Assembly: GCF_900143695.1 (NCBI RefSeq)
Contig: NZ_FRFE01000003.1
Span: forward strand, 1-64,000
DNA: 64,000 nt
Source: Desulfopila aestuarii DSM 18488
GTDB taxonomy: Bacteria > Desulfobacterota > Desulfobulbia > Desulfobulbales > Desulfocapsaceae
Direction of reading: 5' to 3'
The notes under the pieces were generated by a model that searched no databases, was not told the origin of the DNA, and was given only the letters and a program-made list of their open reading frames with translations. Below are positions 44,616 through 53,654 of the stretch, one piece after another (position 1 is the stretch's first letter; every line of letters starts with the position of its first letter). A program made the translations under genes and the position numbers.

Positions 44616-46510
44616 TTTCGTTCCGATGTTTTTTCTTCAAGTGCTTCCAGCGATACGTCTTCCTGCTTCTGCATCCGAATTTCACATTCCTTCACTCCGA
44701 CAAGTGAAGTGCCGGAGGTCGGCTTTTGCGATACCACCCTGCCGGTGCCGTAAATAAGGATTTTGCAAGTGGCATGCTGCAGCAAGCGGAGACTCTTACG
44801 AAGACTTAACCCCACCAAATCAGGCATATCGCCGGGATCTACCAGTTCGGTATTGTCCTGATTCAGCGATGAACGGACAACTTCCCGCACCCGATCAAGA
44901 CGTACCGGATAATTACCGCTCTGCCCTTCTTCCGGCTCGGCAACGTCGATAATACTTTTGCCGACCTCCTGCAATACAGCGATACGCGGCAACACACCAG
45001 CCAATTCCTTGGCCGGATCAACGAGAGACGACCCCTTTTGTTTCTCTACATGCCGACTCCCGCCCTGAATCGTCAACAGTACTGTCAGCTCAGCCTGCGC
45101 AATGGGTACAGCAGCAAAATAGAGTTCATTGCTCATATGGGAAAACCCATCACTGCTGCCAACCTCCACCTGAATCCCGTCTTGGATGATTGTTCCACCA
45201 AGTTTGGTGGCTGTGCCAAGCACAGAGATCATTTTCGAAATTTCTGCGGAGGCTTCAGGGCTGATCACCTCGACAGTTGATTTTCCATGCGGTTCCGGAT
45301 GCAGCTGAAACTCTTCATCGCTGTGCGGATCGGTTACCGCCTGCACCACATAGGGCTCAACCTTGCCGCCGCCGTTGGTTATTGCACTGAGAGCAGAAAG
45401 CAAGGCAAGCGGTGAAAGAGAATCGGGAACCGTACCAAAATCCTCTTTTGCCTGTCCTGCCACTACAAAATAATCGGCAACCTTCAACGACTGTTCGGCA
45501 TGGTTACCAAACTCCTGTGGCACACTCGCTGCAAAACCAAGTCTTTCCCATAAACGCAATTCACTGCCAAGGCTCAACTGTTGGGCACTGACACTCCAGG
45601 GGTGAACCCGTCCCCGTAATTCATATTGACTCTGGATAGCGGCACTGTCACGGAGAAGGGTACGAAAGAGCGGTGGCAAAAGCATAGGCCGCACCATCAC
45701 ATTTTCAAGAAGTGCCTGGGAATACACACGATATCTATTAGGATCAAATGACGGGCTCTGTACCGAGGCAATCAATGCTCCTGAACCGGCATCCATCGCA
45801 TAGGCCCCGATTCGAACATTCTGCCTGCCTTCCGAAATAGACTCAACAAGTTTTTCCAGAATATTCTGCACCTTCATGTCGATGGTCAGCAGCACATTCT
45901 GGCCGGCACTGCCTCGAAACTCAGCGGAACCGGACTGTCCAAGCATCTTCTGGACCAACCGGTCATAATAATACTCGACACCTGAAAGGCCAATATCATC
46001 CTGCACGAACCCCACAAGATGGGCTGCCACTTCTTTTAAAGGGTAATATCGTGAATATTCTGTATGCAGGTAAACGCCCTCTATGCTGGCAGCCTTGACC
46101 GCGGCTTCCTGTTTCTGGTTTATGTCCCTGGCAAGCCAGGTGCGCAGTTCGTCTCCCCTCAATTTTTCCAGGATGCTTTGATCATCAACACCAAGGAGCG
46201 GTGCCAAGGTTGCGGCTGCGGTTTCAACAGACTTGATCTCCCGGGAGCGGGCGAACACCGACACTCTCGGCAGGGAAACCGCCATCTCCTTATATGTTCG
46301 GTCGTAAATCGTCCCCCTGACATTTTCTTCCGACACCGAACTGGGCGTAGCCGAGGGAAAGTACGCCTTGAGCTTTTCCACAGCCCCGCTTACATCAAAC
46401 AGCCGCCAACCGGCGGCAATCCCTATCAAGACCAAAATGACAAGAACGACAGCCAGTCCACGTTTCTTTTTCTGCTTTTTTCGCAGACCGGTTCCTATTG
46501 CCATTTTCAA
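44612..46510 (-). CDS. FtsI-like class B PBP with degenerate catalytic motifs and PASTA-like tail (putative pseudo-transpeptidase)
   Basis: This 632-residue protein is in the ftsI position. It has a membrane span at about residues 20-36, a class B PBP dimerisation-type region (RGTIYDR, FARSREIKS) from about 64, the pre-catalytic segment with MDAGSGALIASV and SPSFDPNRY at 239-260, and a C-terminal PASTA-like domain at about 562-613. The three transpeptidase motifs are not present. At the SxxK place the protein reads PPLFRT (279-284; Ser to L281, Lys to T284), at the SxN place V302-H-P and at the KTG place G451-S-S. It should therefore not form an acyl enzyme. The frame is otherwise open and well conserved in position, so it appears to be a maintained non-catalytic protein, not a decayed gene. 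The motif alignment is by eye. Confidence 0.85.
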   Translation of the reverse strand: MKMAIGTGLRKKQKKKRGLAVVLVILVLIGIAAGWRLFDVSGAVEKLKAYFPSATPSSVSEENVRGTIYDRTYKEMAVSLPRVSVFARSREIKSVETAAATLAPLLGVDDQSILEKLRGDELRTWLARDINQKQEAAVKAASIEGVYLHTEYSRYYPLKEVAAHLVGFVQDDIGLSGVEYYYDRLVQKMLGQSGSAEFRGSAGQNVLLTIDMKVQNILEKLVESISEGRQNVRIGAYAMDAGSGALIASVQSPSFDPNRYRVYSQALLENVMVRPMLLPPLFRTLLRDSAAIQSQYELRGRVHPWSVSAQQLSLGSELRLWERLGFAASVPQEFGNHAEQSLKVADYFVVAGQAKEDFGTVPDSLSPLALLSALSAITNGGGKVEPYVVQAVTDPHSDEEFQLHPEPHGKSTVEVISPEASAEISKMISVLGTATKLGGTIIQDGIQVEVGSSDGFSHMSNELYFAAVPIAQAELTVLLTIQGGSRHVEKQKGSSLVDPAKELAGVLPRIAVLQEVGKSIIDVAEPEEGQSGNYPVRLDRVREVVRSSLNQDNTELVDPGDMPDLVGLSLRKSLRLLQHATCKILIYGTGRVVSQKPTSGTSLVGVKECEIRMQKQEDVSLEALEEKTSERK

Positions 46511-46512
46511 TA

Positions 46513-46908
46513 TTACAGGCTGTCAAACCATCCTTTGTTGCGATTATAGACGAAACGCTGCCCTTTTCCGGGAGAGTAAAGGGAAAGTGCCTTGCCTGCC
46601 GCCGCCTCAACCGCCTGCTTGGTTAGCATTCCGGCCCGAGTGGCCCGCAGGGTGATGTTCCGGTCCATGAGCTGATGTCGCTGCCCTTCAAATGCTGTCA
46701 CCTTCTCGCTCAAATGGCTCGAGTATGCGCCGAGCATCAGATGAATGGCGATTGTGGCCGCACATACCCCACCAGCCAACCGGCCAATCGCCTTCCAAAG
46801 CACTGATCCACCGGGAATATCCCAGATGCTGCTCCGTACCGACTGCTGCCGAACACCGATATTCACCACCGGACGCGTATAGGATTCTGTCGAATTATGT
46901 ATAATCAT
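46513..46908 (-). CDS. ftsL: FtsL-like division protein
   Basis: This 131-residue protein sits exactly where ftsL is expected, after rsmH and before the ftsI-like gene (3 nt gap). It has a basic cytoplasmic N-terminus, one hydrophobic span (about residues 44-62) and a periplasmic heptad-type helix (HLSEKVTAFEGQRHQLMDRN), the usual FtsL topology. Sequence conservation in this family is low, so topology and position are the main support. It should form the FtsQ-FtsB-FtsL subcomplex. No ftsB is visible here. Confidence 0.8.
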   Translation of the reverse strand: MIIHNSTESYTRPVVNIGVRQQSVRSSIWDIPGGSVLWKAIGRLAGGVCAATIAIHLMLGAYSSHLSEKVTAFEGQRHQLMDRNITLRATRAGMLTKQAVEAAAGKALSLYSPGKGQRFVYNRNKGWFDSL

Positions 46909-47031
46909 TGTTCCCTCCTGATCTGTCTCTGTTATCTGCTGGCCTCGTCATGAGCGTCGAGAACCAGCTGGCCGGATAAGCGATTTTCCGCCCCACCCTC
47001 ACGCACACCCACGCTCGTTCTCTCTTTTGCC

Positions 47032-47931
47032 TTAGCGGCGCCGGGCAACCCGCAGCCTGGCGCTTCGTGATCGCGGGTTTACTGCGATCTCTTCGGGTCC
47101 CGCCGCAACCGGTCGCTGCGTCACAACCTCAAGTTCCCGATTATCGCGGAACTTTCTCTTCACCATCCGATCCTCAAGGGAATGGAAAGAGATCACACAA
47201 AAGCTGGCCCCCGGCTGGAGAAACGACGGTGCCGCATCGAGGATGCGGGCCAGATTTTCCAATTCTGTGTTTACGGCAATCCTGAGCGCCTGAAAAACCT
47301 TGGTCGCGACATGAATCTTCTGAGGGTGAAAACGCCTAGGCACTGCTTTTGCCACCAGAAGCGCCAGCTGTTTCGAGGTCAGGATCGTCTCTTTCTTTCG
47401 TTTTTCAACTATTTCATTGGCAATGCGTCGGGCCTGCCGTTCTTCGCCGTAGTAAAAAAAGATATCCGCCAGCTCCTCCTCACTGCATTTTGCAAGGATG
47501 GAGGCTGCGGTTATCTCACGCCTATTGTCCATACGCATGTCCAGTGGTTCATCACGCTGAAAACTGAAGCCCCGCTCGCCCATATCAAGCTGAAGGGAAG
47601 AAAGACCGATGTCGATCAGGATCCCATCCAGTTTATCGACCCCTGCCTCCTGCAGTCCTTCGGCGATTTCGGCAAAGTTGCGGCGAACAATAGTCAGCCG
47701 CTCTCCAAACGACTCCAGCCGAACCCGACTGAGGCGAATGGCATTTTCATCCCACTCAAAACCTATGACCCGCCCGTCCGGTGATGACTTCTCCAGAATT
47801 GCCAGACTATGTCCACCGAGCCCGAGTGTCCCGTCCATATAGATGCCGCCGGACTGGGGATTCAGATACGCCAACACCTCCGCCGGCAAAACCGACTGAT
47901 GGATATTTTCGATCGACCGGATGGAGTCCAT
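47032..47931 (-). CDS. rsmH: 16S rRNA (cytosine-1402-N4)-methyltransferase
   Basis: RsmH (MraW) methylates N4 of C1402 in 16S rRNA. The 299 residues start with MDSIRSIENIHQSVLPAEV and carry the SAM-binding motif GTLGLGGHS, the LIDIGLSSLQLD segment, the ERGFSF block and the SFHSLEDRMVK signature. The start overlaps the mraZ stop by 1 nt. Confidence 0.97.
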   Translation of the reverse strand: MDSIRSIENIHQSVLPAEVLAYLNPQSGGIYMDGTLGLGGHSLAILEKSSPDGRVIGFEWDENAIRLSRVRLESFGERLTIVRRNFAEIAEGLQEAGVDKLDGILIDIGLSSLQLDMGERGFSFQRDEPLDMRMDNRREITAASILAKCSEEELADIFFYYGEERQARRIANEIVEKRKKETILTSKQLALLVAKAVPRRFHPQKIHVATKVFQALRIAVNTELENLARILDAAPSFLQPGASFCVISFHSLEDRMVKRKFRDNRELEVVTQRPVAAGPEEIAVNPRSRSARLRVARRR

Positions 47932-48404
47932 CAGAAGATCCCCATCTCGGCAAACTGGTCGTCAAATTCGGCAAAATGTTCACTAGTGGCCTGGTTCTCC
48001 TCGGCCCAGAGATCCTTGTCCCAGATCTCTACATGACTGAGCATGCCAACCAGAACTATCTCTTTCTGAAGGTTTGCCTCCACCCGCAGATGCTGCGGCA
48101 GGAGGATTCGTCCCTGCTTGTCGAGAGGACACTCCGCCACACTGCCGACGATATAACGCATCAGACGAGCCATACCTTTTTGCTTCCGCCCGTCGGTCAT
48201 CAGGGTATTCTCAAAAGATTCCCACTCGGGGATGGGGAATGCGCGCAGATGTGTCCTGCCCCAGGGTGCTACCATCAGCACCTCGGATTCATACTGACTC
48301 AACACGTCACGAAAACGGCTTGGGAAATTCAGCCGCCCTTTACCGTCCAGCGTGTGATCAGATCTGCTGCGGAATCTGTTCTTGATTTTTGCCCCCTCAG
48401 GCAC
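47931..48404 (-). CDS. mraZ: Transcriptional regulator MraZ
   Basis: MraZ is a DNA-binding ring that represses or autoregulates the dcw cluster. The 157 residues contain the two AbrB-like units DHTLDGKGRL and CPLDKQGRILLP. The open frame's only standard start is a GTG at 48404, which puts a strong GAGGGGG inside the first codons, 5 nt before an ATC. The usual MraZ N-terminus lies just after that ATC, so the true start is uncertain. It is the first gene of the dcw operon. Confidence 0.92.
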   Translation of the reverse strand: MPEGAKIKNRFRSRSDHTLDGKGRLNFPSRFRDVLSQYESEVLMVAPWGRTHLRAFPIPEWESFENTLMTDGRKQKGMARLMRYIVGSVAECPLDKQGRILLPQHLRVEANLQKEIVLVGMLSHVEIWDKDLWAEENQATSEHFAEFDDQFAEMGIF

Positions 48405-48444
48405 TCAACACCACATTACACCCTCTGGCCCCACTTTACACCAC
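48405..48444 (-). promoter_or_regulatory. MraZ operator: four 10-bp repeats
   Basis: The minus strand reads GTGGTGTAAA, GTGGGGCCAG, AGGGTGTAAT and GTGGTGTTGA in register, i.e. GTGG-type boxes with 10-bp spacing. Known MraZ boxes are TGGGN repeats separated by 5 nt, with the same period. They lie between the mraZ promoter and the start codon. Confidence 0.8.
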
Positions 48445-48864
48445 CATGTCTTCATTTATAACAGCAGGGATAGCCATGTCAAGTAAAAACAACTGTAAGA
48501 TCGCGTACCTAAGCTTCAGAAACCAAAGCAGCATGTGTACAACATATGGAAACATTTAACAGCAACAGCACAATATAATGTGCCGTTTGGCATTTATCGC
48601 CTTTTACGACACACAAACTGAAAGCAGTTGAAACCCCACAACTTCAATAGAAAAAAGCGTCTAACAACTACTGGATTAACATACCGGAATGAAAGAAAAT
48701 ATATTGAGAAGTGGTTACCAGGTGGGGAAAAGGCGGTTTTGACTAAATGAGCCTGGACCGGCTCATTTCATTGTAAAAACATGCAAATTTGGAAATTTTC
48801 TGACTGAAATATCAGACAGTGAAAATGGAACAGCATTCGTTTTCTTCATCTCTTGGATAAAAAA
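48445..48864. other. Intergenic region upstream of the dcw cluster
   Basis: About 420 nt of AT-rich sequence between panB and mraZ (both minus strand). Besides the mraZ promoter it contains several hairpins, including a perfect 9-bp stem AAATGAGCC/GGCTCATTT at 48745-48768, and a GCACA/TGTGC palindrome near 48566. No gene is visible. Confidence 0.5.
48455..48482 (-). promoter_or_regulatory. Sigma70 promoter of the dcw cluster
   Basis: A perfect TTGACA (48477-48482) and TATAAA (48455-48460) are 16 nt apart on the minus strand. The expected start of transcription is about 48447, just before the first MraZ repeat (48444), so MraZ binding would block promoter clearance. Confidence 0.8.
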
Positions 48865-48896
48865 AGAGCCGGTCAGGGCAAAACCCCACCGGCTCT
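48859..48896 (-). terminator. Intrinsic terminator of panB
   Basis: A 9-bp stem AGAGCCGGT/ACCGGCTCT (48865-48873 with 48888-48896) is followed on the minus strand by a T6 run (48859-48864), 26 nt after the panB stop. Confidence 0.85.
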
Positions 48897-48921
48897 CACA
48901 TCCACTATTCAAATCCACAGA

Positions 48922-49752
48922 TCAGTCGCTCTGCAGTGTGCTGTAATCTGTCTTTGTAAAAAAGCTCTGTTCAGCAGCCGGAAAATCACCAGATTTCACC
49001 TCAGCCACATAGCCTTTCACGCCTTCCCGCATCATCGGCGCAAGATTCTGGTATTGCTTAACAAATTTTGGAAGAAATCGCTCAAACATGCCGAGCATGT
49101 CATTTATCACCAGGACCTGCCCGTCACATTCGGCTCCGGCGCCTATGCCGATGGTGGGGATCCGCAGTTCACTTGAGATAATTCCAGCAAGCTCTGCCGG
49201 CACACATTCCAATACCAGAGAAAAAGCCCCAGCCTCCTGGAGATCCCGGGCATCGGCCAGCATCTTGCGGGCACCGTCAAGATCCTTGCCCTGCACCCTA
49301 TAGCCGCCAAGCTGGGCGGCAGTCTGCGGTGTCAGTCCTAAATGCCCCATAACCGAGACCCCGGCTGCGACCAGCGCTTCAACCACCTCAAGCACCTCAC
49401 TGCCACCCTCAAGCTTAACCGCATCGCAGCCCGCCTCTTTGACAAACCGGATACCGTTTTTCACCGCATCCCGTACCCCGGTCTGGTAGGAGCCAAAGGG
49501 CATGTCGCCAATCACAAAGGCTTCAGGGGCCCCACGGCGCACTGCAGCACAATGATGGAGCATCTGTTCCATAGTTACCGGTACGGTCGAGTCATAGCCT
49601 AGCACTACCATACCCAGCGAATCACCTACCAACAGCATATCGACTCCACAGTCGGCCATCAGGCCAGCCATGGGAGCGTCATACGCAGTCAACATGGAGA
49701 TCCGTTCCCGATCGACTTTCATCGAGAGGAAATCTTTAATCGTCTTTTTCAT
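48922..49752 (-). CDS. panB: 3-methyl-2-oxobutanoate hydroxymethyltransferase
   Basis: PanB makes ketopantoate from 2-oxoisovalerate and 5,10-methylene-tetrahydrofolate, the first step of pantothenate and CoA synthesis. The 276 residues show the family blocks MLTAYDAPMA, VGDSLGMVVLGYDST, KLEGGSE and HLGLTPQ. panC and panD are not adjacent, and panB follows ruvB by 83 nt on the same strand, so it may be at the end of the ruv transcript. A strong terminator follows. Confidence 0.95.
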   Translation of the reverse strand: MKKTIKDFLSMKVDRERISMLTAYDAPMAGLMADCGVDMLLVGDSLGMVVLGYDSTVPVTMEQMLHHCAAVRRGAPEAFVIGDMPFGSYQTGVRDAVKNGIRFVKEAGCDAVKLEGGSEVLEVVEALVAAGVSVMGHLGLTPQTAAQLGGYRVQGKDLDGARKMLADARDLQEAGAFSLVLECVPAELAGIISSELRIPTIGIGAGAECDGQVLVINDMLGMFERFLPKFVKQYQNLAPMMREGVKGYVAEVKSGDFPAAEQSFFTKTDYSTLQSD

Positions 49753-49835
49753 GGCTACTCCCTTAAATGGAATTCAGAAACGTTGGAGCACACCTCTTCC
49801 CATCAATCGCCAGCCTCAACAAACACCTGGATGGC

Positions 49836-50900
49836 TTACTCATCATCACCAAACAGACTGGGCTGGATGGTGCCGGAACGTGGGAATTTCCGCCCAAAAT
49901 GTTCATAAGCGACCACTGTCGCCATCCTCCCCCTGGGAGTCCGTTTTAAGAATCCAGACTGGATCAGGAACGGTTCGTAGACATCCTCAAGGGTATTTTT
50001 TTCTTCACACACCACTGTTGCCAGGGTTTCCAGACCGATTGGACCGCCCTGGAATTTATCGATAATGGTGAGCATAATCCGCCGGTCCATCTCATCAAGG
50101 CCAAAACGATCAACCCCAAGCATATTGAGCGCCGCATCGGCAACTTCCACTGTCACCACCGGATGGTTCCCGACCTCGGCGAAGTCACGGACCCGCCGCA
50201 GCAACCGGTTGGCAATACGAGGTGTCCCCCTCGATCGCCGTCCCAGCTCGAGTGCACCCAATGGGTCAATAGTCATGCCGAGGATAGCGGCAGAACGTTG
50301 CACAATCGCTACCAGCTCTTCAGGCGAATAAAACTCCAGGCGCAGAATCACCCCAAACCGGTCACGCAAGGGCGGGGTCAGCAGCCCCGTACGGGTGGTG
50401 GCACCAATAAGGGTGAACCTGGGCAGATCCATTTTTATGGAGCGAGCGCCGGGTCCCTGGCCAATAATGAGATCGAGCTGGAAATCTTCCATGGCCGGGT
50501 AGAGTACTTCCTCGACCACGTGATTCAGCCGATGAATTTCGTCGATAAAAAGTACATCACCTTCTTGCAGGCTGGTTAGAATTGCCGCGAGGTCGCCCTG
50601 TTTTTCGATAACGGGGCCAGAGGTCACCTTGATGCCCGCCCCCATTTCATTGGCAATAATATAGGAAAGCGTGGTCTTGCCCAGTCCCGGAAAACCATGA
50701 AACAACACATGGTCCAGCGGCTCACGGCGTCCAAGCGCGGCTTTGATGAATATATCAAGGCTTTTTCGCACCTGTTCCTGGCCGATGTATTCGCCCAGCC
50801 GTTTAGGTCTGAGCGCGTTATCATTGACGTTTTCGCGCGGTACAGGTTCGGGATCTACCAGCCGGTCACGGCCTGAAGAGATATCTTCCTCATAATTCAT
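49836..50900 (-). CDS. ruvB: Holliday junction branch migration helicase RuvB
   Basis: RuvB is the AAA+ motor that drives branch migration with RuvA. The 354 residues contain Walker [11 protein letters not shown], Walker [12 protein letters not shown], sensor 1 GATTRTGLL and the DNA-binding winged helix ([30 protein letters not shown]). The start overlaps the ruvA stop by 4 nt. Confidence 0.97.
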   Translation of the reverse strand: MNYEEDISSGRDRLVDPEPVPRENVNDNALRPKRLGEYIGQEQVRKSLDIFIKAALGRREPLDHVLFHGFPGLGKTTLSYIIANEMGAGIKVTSGPVIEKQGDLAAILTSLQEGDVLFIDEIHRLNHVVEEVLYPAMEDFQLDLIIGQGPGARSIKMDLPRFTLIGATTRTGLLTPPLRDRFGVILRLEFYSPEELVAIVQRSAAILGMTIDPLGALELGRRSRGTPRIANRLLRRVRDFAEVGNHPVVTVEVADAALNMLGVDRFGLDEMDRRIMLTIIDKFQGGPIGLETLATVVCEEKNTLEDVYEPFLIQSGFLKRTPRGRMATVVAYEHFGRKFPRSGTIQPSLFGDDE

Positions 50901-51514
50901 GCGAGTGCCTTCAATCCTTCCCTGATCATTTCAGAAACAGAGAGTGCCGCAAAAGCTTCATCCCCCAGGCGCCGTTTGACGACAGTGAGCGCCTCGCGAG
51001 CCACGGGGTCAGCATAGCCAAGGTTATAGAGTGCCGAGATTGCATCCATAACCGTCGAACCGCTGACGGTTGAAACAGGCGCTGCACCTTTAGCGACAAC
51101 AGCGCCGCCAAGATGCGACACCTTGTCTTTTAATTCGACACAGAGCCTCTCGGCAGTCCGCTTTCCAACCCCCTGGAGGGTGGTGAGCCGCTTCACATCG
51201 TTCTCGCCAATTGCTTGACAAAGATCGGGAACCCGCATCCCGGAAAGTATCGCGAGCGCCAGCCTCGGCCCGATACCTGAGACCGTTTTCAAAATAAGAA
51301 ACAGTTCTTTCTCGTCTTCTTCAGGAAAACCGAACAGGATAAAGGCATCCTCCCGTACATGGGTATGGATATGGAGAAAAGCCTCACCACCCCGCTCCGG
51401 CAAACGGGAGATACCGTCCGCCGAAAGAAACACCTCGTAGCCCACGCCACCGACATCGATAACAGCCCGGTCGGGATGGATGAACTGTACTTTTCCTGAT
51501 AACGTCGCAATCAT
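50897..51514 (-). CDS. ruvA: Holliday junction branch migration protein RuvA
   Basis: RuvA binds four-way junctions and loads RuvB. The 205 residues start MIATLSGKV and contain the OB fold and the two helix-hairpin-helix blocks ([30 protein letters not shown]), then a flexible linker and the RuvB-binding C-terminal domain. The open frame extends upstream to 51571, but the ATG at 51514 gives the family-normal start. Confidence 0.96.
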   Translation of the reverse strand: MIATLSGKVQFIHPDRAVIDVGGVGYEVFLSADGISRLPERGGEAFLHIHTHVREDAFILFGFPEEDEKELFLILKTVSGIGPRLALAILSGMRVPDLCQAIGENDVKRLTTLQGVGKRTAERLCVELKDKVSHLGGAVVAKGAAPVSTVSGSTVMDAISALYNLGYADPVAREALTVVKRRLGDEAFAALSVSEMIREGLKALA

Positions 51515-51583
51515 GATCGACTCATAACTATTTTGCCAACAAATTGAACTAACACGGTAATACCGCCACAAGCCATGCCCATT

Positions 51584-52057
51584 TCACACGAACAACCGGT
51601 TGGCATGGCAGATTGCTACAGCAAGAGCATCGGCAGCATCACTACTGGGCGATGCGGAGAGTGCAAGCAGAACCCGCACCATATGCTGCACCTGGCTTTT
51701 TTCGGCCTGCCCATAGCCCGCCACGGCCTGTTTTACCGCCCGTGGACTATAATCGTGTACGACCAGCCCGTTCTGCATGGCCGCTACCACAGCCGCGCCC
51801 CGGGCATGTCCAAGCTTGAGGGCCGAACGGGGATTGCTGGCCAGAAAGACATCCTCAACCGCCGCAACCGCCGGCCCATGCAGCTGAATTACTTCGTTGA
51901 TCCCATCAAAGATCTCGTTCAGCCGGTGGGAAAATGGCGCTTTCACCGTGGTTTTAATGGTACCGCAGGCAACAAAATGCAAACCGCCGGGAGCGCTGTC
52001 GATAACCCCATATCCCGTTACTCGTGAACCGGGATCAATACCAATGACACGTTCCAT
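51584..52057 (-). CDS. ruvC: Holliday junction resolvase RuvC
   Basis: RuvC cleaves Holliday junctions. The 157 residues start MERVIGIDPGSRVTGYG (first catalytic Asp in IDPG) and contain VEDVFLASNP with the acidic residue and the C-terminal catalytic pair in SSDAADALAVAICH. The gene lies 69 nt before ruvA on the same strand, so the ruvC-ruvA-ruvB order is intact. Confidence 0.97.
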   Translation of the reverse strand: MERVIGIDPGSRVTGYGVIDSAPGGLHFVACGTIKTTVKAPFSHRLNEIFDGINEVIQLHGPAVAAVEDVFLASNPRSALKLGHARGAAVVAAMQNGLVVHDYSPRAVKQAVAGYGQAEKSQVQHMVRVLLALSASPSSDAADALAVAICHANRLFV

Positions 52058-52104
52058 CCGGCGGCCTGTGGAGCCGACATGCGGCTCCTCGTTGATATAG
52101 CTGA

Positions 52105-52851
52105 TTAGATGTTTTCCATCAGCGAATCATCCATGTCGAAGTTGGCATGGACATTTTGCACATCATCGTGGTCCTCAAGATTTTCAAGAAGCTTCATTAA
52201 TGACTTTGCAACGTTCTCGTCGGTTACTTCAATGGTGTTCTTCGGCACCATGGAGATTTCAGCGTCACCCATGGTTACGCCGGCCTGCTCTAAAGCTTCC
52301 CGCACGGTTTCGAATTCCTCCGGTGCGGTCAATACCTGGAAGCCGTTATCCTCTTCAACCACATCCTCGGCACCCGCCTCCAGGGCAAGGTCCATCAGCT
52401 CTTCCTCGCTGATATCCGATTTCTCGATTCGGATAGTACCTTTTTTGTCAAACATCCAGGCCACACAACCGGATTCACCGAGATTGCCGTTCGATTTAGC
52501 AAAAAAATGACGAATGTCGGCAACCGTCCGGTTGCGATTATCGGTCATACATTCAACCAGCACCGCCACGCCACCGGGTCCATATCCTTCGTAGAGGATC
52601 TCATCATAGACTTCACCTTCAATCTCACCGGTACCCTTTTTAATGGCTCGGGCAATATTGTCTTTTGGCATATTGACGGTCTTGGCCGTAGTAACCGCGG
52701 CGCGAAGACGCGGATTACCATCAATATCGCCTCCGCCCATCCGGGCGGCAACGGTGATTTCCTTGATGAGTCGGGTAAATATTTTTCCTCTCTTGGCGTC
52801 CGCAGCACCTTTTCTGTGCTTGATGTTCGCCCATTTAGAATGGCCAGCCAT
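52105..52851 (-). CDS. YebC/PmpR-family regulator or translation factor
   Basis: The 248 residues start [15 protein letters not shown], the family hallmark, and contain the KANMPKDNI-like block, GYGPGGVAV and a C-terminal [10 protein letters not shown] segment. The family is described as transcriptional regulators and more recently linked to ribosome function at proline stretches. AGGAAAA lies just upstream of the ATG at 52851. It precedes ruvC by 47 nt, a common arrangement. Confidence 0.95.
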   Translation of the reverse strand: MAGHSKWANIKHRKGAADAKRGKIFTRLIKEITVAARMGGGDIDGNPRLRAAVTTAKTVNMPKDNIARAIKKGTGEIEGEVYDEILYEGYGPGGVAVLVECMTDNRNRTVADIRHFFAKSNGNLGESGCVAWMFDKKGTIRIEKSDISEEELMDLALEAGAEDVVEEDNGFQVLTAPEEFETVREALEQAGVTMGDAEISMVPKNTIEVTDENVAKSLMKLLENLEDHDDVQNVHANFDMDDSLMENI

Positions 52852-52978
52852 ATGTTTTCCTGTATCTTTTGTGTTGATAAATAAAACCACCGGAACCAAC
52901 ATGCTACCTTGGCAACAGGTTGACCGTGTGGAGCTCCGGCCTGGAGCATTGTACGAACGTAATTTCTAAACGCGATAT

Positions 52979-53602
52979 TTATTCCGGTGCAGGCGCCGCA
53001 GGAGGGAGCTTTTTAAAACCCATTCCCAGCACAAACACTTCCCGACTTTCAATCCTCGAGCTTTGCGGCTTCAGAACCTTCACCATTTCAAACCGCTGCT
53101 TCAGCTCCTGGACGAAATCGGGAAAATCAACGCCCTGAAACACTTTGACAAGGTAATGTCCCTTCGGCAACAGCAGCACCTCGGCGATACGCAGGGTCTC
53201 CCGCACCAGATTGAGTGACTGCTGGGCATCGGCCCAACGATTGCCGGTGGTTTTGGGAGCAATATCCGAAATGAGAACCCGGAAAGTCGGACGGATCCTG
53301 CGAACATTGGCAATAAAATCGTCTTCCCGGATATCCTGGCAAAGCCAATGGATCAGGGCGCTGTCGGCCCGCGGCGCCTGATCGGCCTCTTGCAGATCGA
53401 CACCCACCACCACACCTTTGGGCCCTACCACTTCCGCAGCATACAACGACCAGCTGCCGGGAAAGCAGCCTATATCCAGCACACTGTCGCCCCGCTTCAA
53501 GAAGTTGTATCTCTTCTGAACCTCTTCCAGCTTATAGATGGAACGTGCCGGATATTTGTCCTTTTTTGCCTTTTGGGCATAATAATCTCTAACTTTACGC
53601 AC
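52979..53602 (-). CDS. rlmE: 23S rRNA (uridine-2552-2'-O)-methyltransferase
   Basis: RlmE (RrmJ/FtsJ) methylates U2552 in the 50S A-site. The 207 residues have the FtsJ fold with the KDKE tetrad K24, D113, K153 and E188, the SAM motif LDIGCFPGSW and the SDIAPKTTG loop. The N-terminal YYAQKAKKDKYPARS matches the family. It lies between cca and yebC on the same strand. Confidence 0.94.
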   Translation of the reverse strand: MRKVRDYYAQKAKKDKYPARSIYKLEEVQKRYNFLKRGDSVLDIGCFPGSWSLYAAEVVGPKGVVVGVDLQEADQAPRADSALIHWLCQDIREDDFIANVRRIRPTFRVLISDIAPKTTGNRWADAQQSLNLVRETLRIAEVLLLPKGHYLVKVFQGVDFPDFVQELKQRFEMVKVLKPQSSRIESREVFVLGMGFKKLPPAAPAPE

Positions 53603-53654
53603 TTTTTAGTCCATTTGCTATTCTTTGACAAGCCCGAAAAGGCCCGGTGAATCC

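Noticed and set aside
44612-46510. The ftsI-like gene as a decayed pseudogene
   Set aside because: The frame is uninterrupted, its membrane span, pre-catalytic segment and C-terminal domain are intact, and it is translationally coupled on both sides. Loss of only the catalytic motifs points to a retained non-catalytic role.
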